NCBI GenBank assembly: GCA_940671915.1
Contig: CALNVZ010002974.1
Location: forward strand, 13,963,221 to 14,027,220
DNA length: 64,000 nt
Source: Paracentrotus lividus
Taxonomy: Eukaryota > Echinodermata > Echinoidea > Camarodonta > Echinidae
Reading direction: 5' to 3'
The notes beneath the pieces were generated by a model that saw nothing but the letters and a program-made list of their open reading frames with translations, did not search any database and was not told the DNA's origin. Position 1 is the first letter of the stretch; every line of letters starts with the position of its first letter. Of the stretch, positions 38,260 through 48,708 are shown piece by piece. A program made the position numbers and the translations under genes.

Positions 38260-38462
38260 AACCATCATAATTATTATTGTAAATATTATTGTTATTATTT
38301 GCTTGTTTTTAAAAATTAATCTATAGTGCGTCTCAAAAAGAACTATACACTTTTCAAATGGCTACCAAATAAAAAATCAAAAGTGTATAGTGGATTGCAC
38401 TGTATATTAATTTTTAAAAACAAGCAAATAATAACAATAATATTTACAATAATATGATGGTT
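38260..38462. repeat. Palindrome of about 60-bp arms around a mariner-type fragment
   Basis: The left arm 38260-38323 and right arm 38404-38462 are near-perfect reverse complements (AACCATCAT ... TTGCTTGTTTTTAAAAATTA and its inverse). The loop, 38324-38404, is itself a mini-hairpin with mariner-like ends (TATAGTGCGTCTCAAAAAG and GGATTGCACTGTA) and ATACACTTTT/AAAAGTGTAT arms related to 30951-31613. Confidence 0.8.
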
Positions 38463-38995
38463 CTTCTTCTTCTTTTTTAAATAGCAATTGTTACTATTCA
38501 TATATACCTAATTTCTCTTTTATTTCATTTAATTGAGTTCAGTTTGCTATTGTTTGGCACGCACTGTAGATATCATGTCAAGGTTTAGACAGAATACTTG
38601 CAGGATTTTTTTTTATTTTTAATTACACATGATTGATCCGTTATTACAATAATGAACTACACCCAATAATGCAATGACTATAGTTAGAAAGTTACCCAGG
38701 AGAAACATATTACGATATCAGAATTAATTTTAAACAAAAGTGATGTGAAAAGATACATAATGTAAAATTTTACATTAAAACCAACAATAATTTCAAATAG
38801 GCTCATTCGTAAACAAGTAACTAATGTATAACCCATGGGGATTAAGGAGAATCTCCTTACATTAAGATATAAAATTGATATAAACCAGATGAAAAGCATA
38901 ATGCCAGTAGATGGCGCCATCAGATACACACAAAATTACTTGCTATAAAAGTTTTTAATTCATAGGCCTATTGAACAAAGAAACAAATTTAGACA

Positions 38996-39038
38996 AAACA
39001 TGAGTGGTTGACAGTTTTGCCTGTCAACCACTCATGTT

Positions 39039-39039
<1 letters not shown>
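38996..39039. repeat. 19-bp stem, 6-nt loop hairpin
   Basis: AACATGAGTGGTTGACAG and its reverse complement flank the loop TTTTGC. It abuts a (TA)n(TG)n microsatellite. There is no adjacent U-tract gene context, so a transcription role is unlikely. Confidence 0.85.

Positions 39040-39040
<1 letters not shown>

Positions 39041-39114
<74 letters not shown>
39041..39114. repeat. (TA)n(TG)n microsatellite
   Basis: A TA dinucleotide run passing into a TG dinucleotide run. Confidence 0.95.
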
Positions 39115-39116
<2 letters not shown>

Positions 39117-40990
39117 GTAGTAACATAATTTAAATATAGAGTGAAATAAATTAAAATAAATTAAATAAGAGAACAATAGTATATATAATTTTATATTAAA
39201 ATAAATGATGCGACATTACATATTTTGAGCCATAATATACAGATAGGATTTGAATATGATCCAGGATTTTGTTTTAATCATGTCCCAATTTAAGTATTAT
39301 GAAATATTTAAATGACCCATCTCGAAAATATAAATACGAAACAAAATGAAGAACTATACGTAAGGTGAACGCAATGAATGATCTAAATCGTTTTATATCT
39401 AATGCTGATGACGTCATGATGTTCGTACAACATTCATGAATAGGCCTATCTAGGCCTATTAGTAATTGTTATAGATAAACTACCATCGATATATTTAACT
39501 CATCAAAAGGCATTCTCTTGATCAGCATTAAAACACCATACTTGTAATGATACCCCACTATGTGATACCGAGATTGTGTCAAACAGAGTGCGGGATATCA
39601 CATATTATGCGAGGGGAGATATTACGTTCCATGCGGCGTCTTGGAGATCACGTGATTGCCGGAGCAACCACCGCCAGCAGAAAGACCAGCATGGCGCCAC
39701 CTTCGGTTATGGGACTGTTCCGACTGCTGCAAAACTTCTAATTAATTTCTAGATCATATTTGACAAACTATTTCAGTGATTGCTTGAAATAGTTTGGATT
39801 TTTGAATAGATCATATGAATGTTATGGGAATGTGATTCGTGATGTTTCCCAATGTGTAGGCATAAAAAACATGTTGCAATCATAAAGGGTCATCATGTTT
39901 TGTTTGTCATCGATTGGATATCACACTTAAAAATTTGATGGGGGACATTAGAAATGAAGACACGTGATCATACTTTCAATTGGAATCTATAATTATCACC
40001 CATTTTACAAAGCTTATAGTTAATCCCGTTAAACCTTCAGAGATATCACCCTTTTGCTGTGCATTTATTATCTGGTTGACACATAAAGTGATAATAACCT
40101 TGTGAGCACCTCCACATGATTCTCATCTCAAAAAGCAATAATCTCGTGATGGTTTTGCGACCCAGAATATAGATTTAGGTCATTCGTGACGTAATAATCT
40201 CATCTTCACGGTGCAACGCAAAATGAATATTGCCAAACAGCGGGTCAATAACCGGTCAGTCCCGAAGACACACTGACACCTAGAAACATGGCGTTGGAAG
40301 ATAATGTTCAATCTTACGCAAGTGCGTGTAATGTAAAGATATCCAGTGGCGGTGTTGCCTTCTGTGAGGGTAATGAGAAGGGGGGCTCGGCCGGGGGGCA
40401 AGCGGTGCTTGAATGATATACTCTCGATGGATCAGGGGCTGTAGGGGTGAGTGCACGGTCCAGCATTTCAAATTAGGTTTAATGCCTGGGAGGACTAGTT
40501 TATATTCTACCCCTCCCTGCATTTCTTCCAACATTTTCTTTAAATTTATCTCGGGAGGTCGTTTCGGTAGGTTGTTGCCCTATAGAATAAACTTAGATAT
40601 GGAATTTCATTTGTGGGAGGAATTGGGTTGTTGGGTGGATGGGGTTATAGGCTTATTGGACCTTGATCCCAGAACCTTTTTAATATTCTTTTCATTTATT
40701 GATGATTTTTCTTCAGGAAAGGATGGTGAATATGATTAGATAGTCGTCAGTGATAATGAATATGGGGGTAGGGGGAATTCATTAAAAGCCATCAGAAAGA
40801 AATGCAATGTTTGTTTATAATACTGTGCAATATCCCTCTGCGAAATCAATGATAACAGGATCAATTTGAAATCAATTACTGCTTGTGCTATCTTCTGGTC
40901 AGAAAATACAATTAGGGTACACATAAACCGTAGCCTTATCCAAACAGTTAACCTTTTTTAAATACAATAAACGAGCATTTTCTGAATATT
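39115..40990. other. No firm gene; one GC-richer segment
   Basis: The plus strand at 39547-39741 is open for 64 codons and ends MAPPSVMGLFRLLQNF. It lies in a CpG-containing patch but has no donor or partner exon. A second GC-richer patch is at 40180-40520. Both remain unassigned. Confidence 0.35.
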
Positions 40991-40991
40991 A

Positions 40992-41105
40992 CAGTGGCGG
41001 ATTCAGGATTTGAAAGTACAGGGGGCGCCAAGCCCAATAAGGGGGTGAGCCACCGAAATGTTCCCATTTTCACATGCAGAGTTAATGAGTGGTTTTCCGC
41101 CACTG
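40992..41105. mobile_element. hAT-like MITE (CAGTGGCGGA ends)
   Basis: CAGTGGCGGATTCAGGATTTG at the left and TTTTCCGCCACTG at the right give a perfect 10-bp inverted end, CAGTGGCGGA. CAGTGGCG-type ends are characteristic of hAT-derived elements. 114 bp, non-coding. Confidence 0.7.
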
Positions 41106-41588
41106 ACAATACCTATCACTGCACTGTTTTGGAGCTATCGACATTTGCCAAGGATTCATACACCTAATTTTAAAAATGTATAGGATCGTTTTATTTATAA
41201 TTTTCCACATAAATTTGTGTATGTAGCAACTAAATTTTAGTTTATATAATAATGAAAACCAACAAACAAACTAACAAAGTTTATAGTACATAATATATAG
41301 ATAGCGTTGGAAACTAGCTTTGTTGTCATAGGAGAACAGAAAATCGTATAATATAAGATATGGTAAATAGGCGAATTCATTATTTAGCTAAAATATAGCT
41401 CATATTAGTTCAATTTTGTAAAATCATTGGCTGTGGCAATCATCAGTCAGTTAAACAGCCCCAGTATTTGGAAAGAAAAAAAAATTATTAACCGTAATTT
41501 ATACACGAAGTTGAGGGCCAGAAAGAGGAAGTGAGAAATGTGAGAAACAGTATGAGAAAGAAATTACGAATAAATAAATACAGTCAAA

Positions 41589-41662
41589 CCTGTCTATTAA
41601 GGCCACACAAGGAACACACAAAGAAGTGACCACAGCAAAGAGAGCTGACCTTTATAGACAGG
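41589..41662. mobile_element. Short MITE (CCTGTCTATTAAGGCCAC ends)
   Basis: CCTGTCTATTAAGGCCAC at the left faces CTGACCTTTATAGACAGG at the right. A small hairpin element of about 75 bp. Confidence 0.6.
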
Positions 41663-41863
41663 AGGAGGAGGAAGATGATGACCATAACTATTTCTGTAAA
41701 AGCATTTATTTTGTGCCATATTTCTGTAAGAAAAATGCAAAGTCTCTTGAACCCATGAACTAATATCTGTCAAATGGAGTAGCGTAGGAGAGAATGATAG
41801 ATAATTATATAAAAAAAACATGAGTAACACACTCACACGCACACACACTAAAAAAGCATGAGG

Positions 41864-42148
41864 TCATTTGGAATCGGGGATAATCCCTTTACACTTTGGA
41901 CCTTCCGTCTTGAGGACATGGCATGCCATATACCGACGGCCTTGATATTGGTATTCTAACTCCCGGCCATATTCATACCGAGATTTAGCCTTGACCGCGG
42001 GATAAATACAGTGACCATCCACTTGTCTCAACATTATTATCATCAAGTATTGACAAAATCGATTTCTTCCAAGGGGGCAAGATGTGACCCTCTGGCCGTG
42101 GTTCGAATTCCTGTAACCTCTATCACCCTTGGCTTGAATGATGAACAA
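41864..42148 (-). CDS. Possible terminal exon, unidentified
   Basis: A minus-strand frame of up to 94 codons ends at a stop at 41864. Its last 50 codons (from QVDGHCIYPAVKAKSRYEYG onward, closing TEGPKCKGIIPDSK) have a balanced, coding-like composition with three Cys, and lie in locally GC-richer DNA. Possible acceptors are GAGGTTACAG (near 42110) and AATAATGTTGAG (near 42030). No upstream exon was identified and no family is recognised. It could be a real last exon or a pseudogene remnant. Confidence 0.3.
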   Translation of the reverse strand: MFIIQAKGDRGYRNSNHGQRVTSCPLGRNRFCQYLMIIMLRQVDGHCIYPAVKAKSRYEYGRELEYQYQGRRYMACHVLKTEGPKCKGIIPDSK

Positions 42149-44122
42149 ATGTGTTAGGGGGTGCTTGCAGAACGTTACACTGGAGGAGAGTTGGAGAATG
42201 ACAGAACTACAGAGAGAATGTGGAAACTTGAATGAGAAAACAGATGAAAGATAGAGAGTACATGAGAGAAGAAGGAAAGCGAAAAGGAAATTGAAATATT
42301 GATAGATAGATATATAGATAGATAGAAATATGTATATAAATCACATTCAGTGATATGATTGATTAAGAGAGAGAGAGAGAGAGGGTGATATAATAGGGGG
42401 AAAGGCGTAAAATGGATGAAGGTGTTGGGGTATTTAAGAAAGATATTACGTAAAAATATTGCTAATGGCGAAGATGATAGTGATGACATTATCACTTCAT
42501 TGGCACTTATTTCCCAATGCTCTTACAGTGTTTCTCAATTTCTCATGGCAATATTGTCTACATTTTGTGAGCTCAGGGAATATGGAAGTTCTTATGTCAT
42601 AATTTTTTTTTAAAGATTCTTCAATGTTTAAACATATCTTTTTTTCTTTTTCATTTTGAAAACAAAAACATTGTTGATTGACACACTCATACCTATCTAC
42701 GTGTGGATTGAACGGAATGTTCCGATTTCTGTTCGTGTTTTTCCTGTCAATAGAAATAGGGGTTGTCCGAGTTCATGACCACGACTATAATTTTCCCCGA
42801 GGCTGCTCTCTCACGTTTCGGGGTTGTCCTTTTGAAACTTAAGTTTTCTCCTGTTTTGGTATCGGATCATGTTCTAATAAAGAATGAGGTTTTCTTTCTT
42901 TTAATCTGTATGTCGACCTTGACCCCTGGGGAAAATAAGCACTTTCTAGTATTGCTATCGATTAGGGTTCATGGTTATGAGGAAGATAGCGTCCGCTCAT
43001 CTCTTTCGTACTCTCTTTCTCTCTGTTTCCCCTCTCTCTATCTCGCTCTGTTTCTCCCTCCATCTCTTTCTCTCTCTCTCTCTCTCCCCCCCCCCCCCCC
43101 CCCCCCCCTCGCTCATTCTCCCTCTATCCATGTAAATCGATTTTCTGATCTTCTCTGGGACATCCATGTTGACCAGCGCCTCACGGTGACCGACAGTCAA
43201 TAGCAGCTCTTTCATTTGGGTGGGGCACCCGTGTACAACTGTCTCCATTGTTGTACCGAAACATGTATGTGTTTCAGTTTATTAAATATTTCAATCACAA
43301 ACAACATTAACAACAGATTGTATGTAATATAACTTACATTTTTTTTAATATTGTACGAGGTAGGGTAGCGACCGAGTGACCAAATTTTAGGATTTCACAA
43401 TTAAAAAATGTGGGTAAAAATTTAACACATAATTTATATGGATTAAGTGTTAAATCAAAATAGGTCTTACTCAACCTATAGTACCTGCACAACTCAACCA
43501 CGTGTGTTTCACCCATTCTGAGTCAGAAGGGAGTTAAATATGTTTTTATAAACTATGAAGTAAAGACCCATTGGTTCTAAGCTGAGGATATTATGTCCTA
43601 AGAGCTACTCAGTAACATAACAGTTCAACACCTATGTTGCATCACCTGCTCTTCGTATCAAAGTTCATGCCAATCAGTATGACTGGTTAAAATGGTGTCA
43701 ATCTTTTGAAAATTGTCTAAACAAAACATCAGTGAGTGTTAGAGAGACGGGAAAAGGAGCTGTCTAGACTAAACATTAACGAATCTGAAAAAAAAAAATC
43801 ATATCTATTAAAACTTAGTATTCATGATAATTACAGGTCTGGATCAATTAAGATTGTATGTGAAAGGTCTAACAGATAATAATTATTGAAGGATTGACAT
43901 AATAGTGGCAGACCTGTTTCATTGGTTGATACAAAAAAAAGTATATAGATTATACAGCACTATTCTGGGTTGTGCATATTTTTTTTCTGACATTAGCTTA
44001 TGATGAGGTATTCAAATTAAATTTTTTTTTAAATAACTAAACTCTTTCTGCGAAAGAGTGAATTGATAGCATATATCTTTTAGAGACATTTCAGAAGTAG
44101 AGAAGTAGAACAACAGGTAACC

Positions 44123-44159
<37 letters not shown>

Positions 44160-44317
44160 TCTCCATCTACTTGTCTTAGTTGTTCGTTATACTGCAATTT
44201 ATCTTCTATATTCTTCCACTCAAAAATTTGATGGGTGGATATAATCCGTCTCATTTCCCCCTCTCTAGACATATTTATATTCCACATGACACTTTCTATC
44301 TTCTATCGTTTCCTCAA

Positions 44318-44348
<31 letters not shown>

Positions 44349-44405
44349 ATTATATGATAAGATATAACAATTAGATAATCTATATTTGAATATAAGAAAT
44401 TACAT
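42149..44405. other. No gene; simple repeats
   Basis: GA-rich and GATA-type repeats at 42230-42390, CT repeat and poly(C) at 43060-43108, a poly(A) run at 44126-44153, and CT repeats at 44318-44343. Open frames here are low-complexity artefacts or short chance frames. Confidence 0.55.
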
Positions 44406-44412
44406 TTGCACC

Positions 44413-45869
44413 ACATTGCTATTTGACCTCAAATCGCCGCAAACCAAATTTACACCGAAATTTTGCCTATCATTCGCCTACCCCCCACCCCCCATTGAAT
44501 AGCGCCCTCCATTGACGAGGATGCGGCCGAAAGCGGATTCCTATACACTTCTCTAACTCTATCGCCCCAAAGAACTTCCGTATGTTGCAACGGAAAGGGA
44601 ACGGAGGGAGGGATTGTAGGCAATTTTCTATATCGAAATAATAAATTAGATTTTATTTTATGATTTACTTCAATAGAACTATACATTTGCCACATTGGCT
44701 ACGACCAGCACCGAACAAAAGTCGGCGAGGGCACATTAAACGGTTAAGAACTATGAGGAACGCCGCTGCTTTGAGAGGTGCGGTGGAGAAAACACCTTCT
44801 CACTAGCAGCAATTCCTTCAGGTAAGGAGGGTGAAAGAATTTGCAGAACGCCAAAAAGGCCGCCTTGCAAATATTCTTCCACACTATACCTAGTAAATAG
44901 GGCCAAGAGGAACTGATGTTCCTGGTCTGAAGGCCTTGGGGAGAAGTTCCCTCTACAGGCCTTCACCCCCGCAGTCTTGATTGCGGAGACTAAACACCGG
45001 GATAACATATCTCTAGAAAACCCTTTATGGTGGTTACGGGAAAACAAATAGCTGTGAAGATGAGCGAGATTCTCAGTCTACTTGACGAACCAAAAGAGGG
45101 CCCTGACGGGGCACTAGAAAATGTCTCTTCTTCTGAAAGATGAGAACCCTGTCAGAGGACGACTGAAGAACTCGATAGAGTCCCGAGGCTTGTGTCTAAG
45201 CTATGAGGATGTTAAGGAATCAGGACACCATATCTCCCCTCTACCCCCGCAAGGGGGGACTTCTCCGAAGAAAACACACGCTTGCTCGCTATTCTTCCCC
45301 CGCTTCCTTCTATATGAAGTGGGCGCGAGAAGAAAATTAGAAGATGAATCTGTAAAATAAAAGAGAGAAAAGGTGTTACAAAAAGGGGTGAAATAGGCGG
45401 GGTCTATCAAAGCGGAGCACAAACTCTTGTGCGCCGCAACACACACAACACTCAAACGTAAACCACGACAGTTAACATACACGCAGTATGAAGTACGAAG
45501 TCTACGGGAGAAGAGAGCGTGGAAAAAAACGATCACCGAGAGATAAAACTATCAAATCTCGGTAAAACCAAAAGACCAGACCAAAAGGAGAGCTCAGAAT
45601 ACTCAAAAGATTATCCTGAGCAAATTAACCTCGCAAAACACCGCAAGGAAGTCCCAAAGGGAGAAAAACACGCTATTTTGGGCGCGGGCAAAAATACACC
45701 TTAACTCGACGAGGCGAAGAGATTAGAGGGAAGTGTATAGGATCGCTTTCGGCCGCATCCTCGTCAATGGAGGCGGCTATCAATGGGGTGGGGGTAATAG
45801 GGCGAATGATAGGGCAAAAATTTCGGTGTAAATTTCGGTTTGCGGCGATTTGAGGTCAAATAGCAATGG
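44413..45869. mobile_element. 1.46-kb element with about 140-bp terminal inverted repeats
   Basis: The left arm 44413-44555 starts CATTGCTATTTGACCTCAAA and includes TTGACGAGGATGCGGCCGAA. The right arm 45724-45869 is its reverse complement with small differences. The interior is clearly GC-richer than the flanks. It holds several 60-111-codon frames, the most coding-like being a 98-codon minus-strand frame at 45047-44751 and Lys-rich plus-strand frames at 45121-45360 and 45519-45704. None shows a transposase motif I can recognise. Long TIRs of this size resemble Mutator-like elements, but no target-site duplication was identified. Confidence 0.7.
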
Positions 45870-45993
45870 TGGGCAAATGTATAGTTCTATTGAAGTAAAT
45901 CATCTTGTTTCCTGAGGTTTATCTCTTGTATGATTCTGTTTCTCCATTTGTTCCCATCCCCTCCCTCTCTCACACTCCCTCTGCCATGTTCAG

Positions 45994-46122
45994 ATTGTTT
46001 TAAGCAAATAATCACTGTTGATCCAAATGATGGGAAGACTATCACTTCCAAGGCAAGCTCCGAATCAAAGCTGAGGAGAGATAGCGTTTATATCCAGCCT
46101 GCCACGTCACTTGGATCAAGAG
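45994..46122 (+). CDS. Possible internal exon, unidentified
   Basis: An acceptor (CTCTGCCATGTTCAG) precedes a 129-nt segment with a single open frame reading CFKQIITVDPNDGKTITSKA and onward through SKLRRDSVYIQPATSLGSRG, ending at a donor (CAAGAG|GTGATTATT). The composition is exon-like and polar, resembling a cytoplasmic or disordered region. It lies just outside the long-TIR element. No partner exon was found. Confidence 0.3.
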
Positions 46123-47330
46123 GTGATTATTGCTTTATATTCCACATCTGAAGCATTTTAAGACTTAAGAGCTCGGAGAAAACCAATATTTTGGTTCAAA
46201 ATTAAAGATTTCCTAGAGATCCTTAAAAAGAAAAATCCACTCAAGTCATGGATGCCTGCGCTTGTGAAATAAACGCGTACAATTAAAGTGCGCGCAATTT
46301 ATTTAGCGCGAAGGCCTAGTTCAAATGGGCTGAAGTGATTGTTACGTGACAAAGAAATTAAAAAAAGTAATTGTTACGTCACAGAGGAATTTATCTGTCT
46401 CTGCATGTGATGGTAAAATGATAGTACAAAAAAAAAAATATATATATTTTATTATGTGTGTGACAACACACTTTTTTTCCTAAAAGTAATTGATAATGTG
46501 TTATGGCTCTACATGCTCTGGGGAGCTGAAGTGATCAGCGAAACTCAAAAATACTATCACTGCGAGTGTTGATTGATGATGGGAAAACTAAAATTTATCA
46601 TGTGATTAACTCTTTCCAATCCTGGTGCACCATTCTAAGTATGTGGAATATATTATTTTCTATCCCACTGCTTTCTCACTCTTATCCGTTTCTATTTCAA
46701 TATGTTTCTATCACAATCTGTCCTCTATGAACATTCATCAATTTTTACTAAATAAACATAGGAAGCTGAAGATTTATATTCTAAAAGAATAAATAAGTAC
46801 TGAAAGAAAACCCTTGTAAAACTGGATACAATTCAATATCTTTTATACAGAAATTAATTAACCAATGCTTCATTAATGTAAATTCAAAATGATTAATTTC
46901 TATTGAAAGTTAGATACAGATTGCATCTCCTCCAACTTCACAAACAATAAATTTTATTCTTCATAAATTAATATGGAAATGTGAGACGCATGAGCTGACA
47001 TTTCTTGCTCATTTTATTTTCTGGGGAGAAAGGAAGAGAAATCTGATTAGCAAAACATCAAGATAAAATTCTTCAAATGTCTGAAAGTGAAGTAAAACTA
47101 TTTAGGCCATAATACAACGTGCTCCAATTCTGACGAGCACAGATAATATATTTTGTTAAAACAAGGTGATTCTCCCGGCCCTATGTCCACATGTGTTCAT
47201 TATGACAAGATTTTCTTATACAAGGTATTTGGCTTGGTCCTGAGCAACTTTTTATAATGAGAGTGGACTGTACTGGTCTAATTTGAAAGATTCTAGGGAA
47301 TATACAAGACAATTCATGTTGATTTTACTA
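46123..47330. other. No supported feature
   Basis: AT-rich DNA with a short (TA) run near 46439-46449. No exons or inverted repeats recognised. Confidence 0.5.
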
Positions 47331-47333
47331 GTC

Positions 47334-47797
47334 TTAAAGGGATTTAGTAACTTTAAAAAACAAGAGCAATTAGATCCAGATGGTTAAAATTATATTGCTC
47401 TAACAGTAAAAACAAACTACTGAAAGTATCAGATCAAATAGAAGTCATTAACTATCTTAAAACAGTGTAACAAGCGATGCTAAGCATACAGCCAAGCACG
47501 AGTAAATTTACTACTGCTCCGTTGCAAGCTTAGCAGCCCGGTAGGGATGGGGACTACAACCGGAAATGTGGTGTATGTTGTGCTGCGTTGAAACCACATG
47601 GTTTTAAAACCCATTCCGGAATGGGTTTGAAAATTTGAGTATGAAATCAATGATATCTCAAAAGTGAAGCAAGCAATTAGTCTCAATTTTGAAGAGATGC
47701 CAGACTGACCTATGTGTTTATAATCATTTTAGCCAAATGAGCTAAATCAAATATATTGTCAGTTGAATATCATTCAATGTTACTGCATCCCTTTAAA
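47334..47797. mobile_element. TTAA-flanked MITE, copy 2
   Basis: TTAA-AGGGATTTAGTAAC at the left and GCATCCCT-TTAA at the right, as in 24886-25353. The two copies align end to end in the same orientation, including the AAAACAAACTACTG, CTCCGTTG and CCAGACTGACCTATGTGTT landmarks. The minus-strand frame at 47480-47686 is part of the element. Confidence 0.8.
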
Positions 47798-48364
47798 CAT
47801 TGTTCTAAAAAAATATTTTGTTATACAACAATAAATTGTTGAATTGTAGGGACATTTCCAAAAAGAAGTTCTAAACAGTTGATTATCTAACATTAACAAA
47901 TATCTATAAAGCACTTTATGAAGAGCAAAATGTGAAAGAAATCATGAAAACTTGATGAAAACACTTGATACTTGATGTAGTAATCCCTTTAGCAGCTCTG
48001 TCACATGTAAGTTTATATCAATGCACTAGTGCACTAATGGACCTCTGTAACAATGGGTGAAAACATGGTTGCAATATTTCTCATAGATTAACACAATGCA
48101 CAAGGTTGGGGAACCTTACAAAATGTTGTTCGGAAGAGTTGCCAGACTGCCATTGCCATCAGTTATATCATTAAAAAATATCTCCATCAACAGAAGAAGT
48201 GTCACTAATGGGACCCTGAAAATAAGTATCAAGGCCCCCATCATCTTGTGTACAGGACTCCAACCACTCACAGTACACGAGGTGCAAAGAACAATTAATG
48301 ATTAGTGTCACATCACCAGATTCCAAATGCCACACTTCTCTTGTAGTATCTTCTTCCTGATCTA

Positions 48365-48440
48365 CCTGGGGGCATTTCATGAAAGGACTTGTCGGACATT
48401 TGATATGACAAGTCCTGTTGTATTCGACAATTACCATAGC
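48365..48440. mobile_element. Degraded relative of the 13.4-kb MITE
   Basis: CTGGGGGCATTTCATGAAAG continues GACTTGTCGGACATTT, matching the left arm of 13421-13555. The right half is truncated and rearranged. It may lie in the 3'UTR of the small membrane-protein gene. Confidence 0.6.
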
Positions 48441-48548
48441 AACAATGCTTCTCAGCCTTAAATAAAGATATCAGATCATTAAAAATCACTTTACATGTGA
48501 AGTCAATATTCTTTTTTTTACAGAAAATTCTGCAAAAACACTCCCTCT

Positions 48549-48708
48549 TCATTTCCGGATGTTTGCGTATCTAACATGTTCTTCATCTGGGATATCTTCA
48601 TTGATTTTCTTCATCCTGTTTTTGCTCTTCAAGATCTCGTACCGATTCTTGTCCACACTGATCTTGGCCACAGCGAATGAGGTGATTCCAACTACCATGA
48701 TACCAGCC
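48549..48708 (-). CDS. Exon 2 of the 65-aa protein gene
   Basis: 160 nt from the acceptor at 48710-48709 to the TGA at 48549-48551. It carries most of the membrane segment and the charged C-terminal tail. The longer open frame upstream of the acceptor is intronic. Confidence 0.7.
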
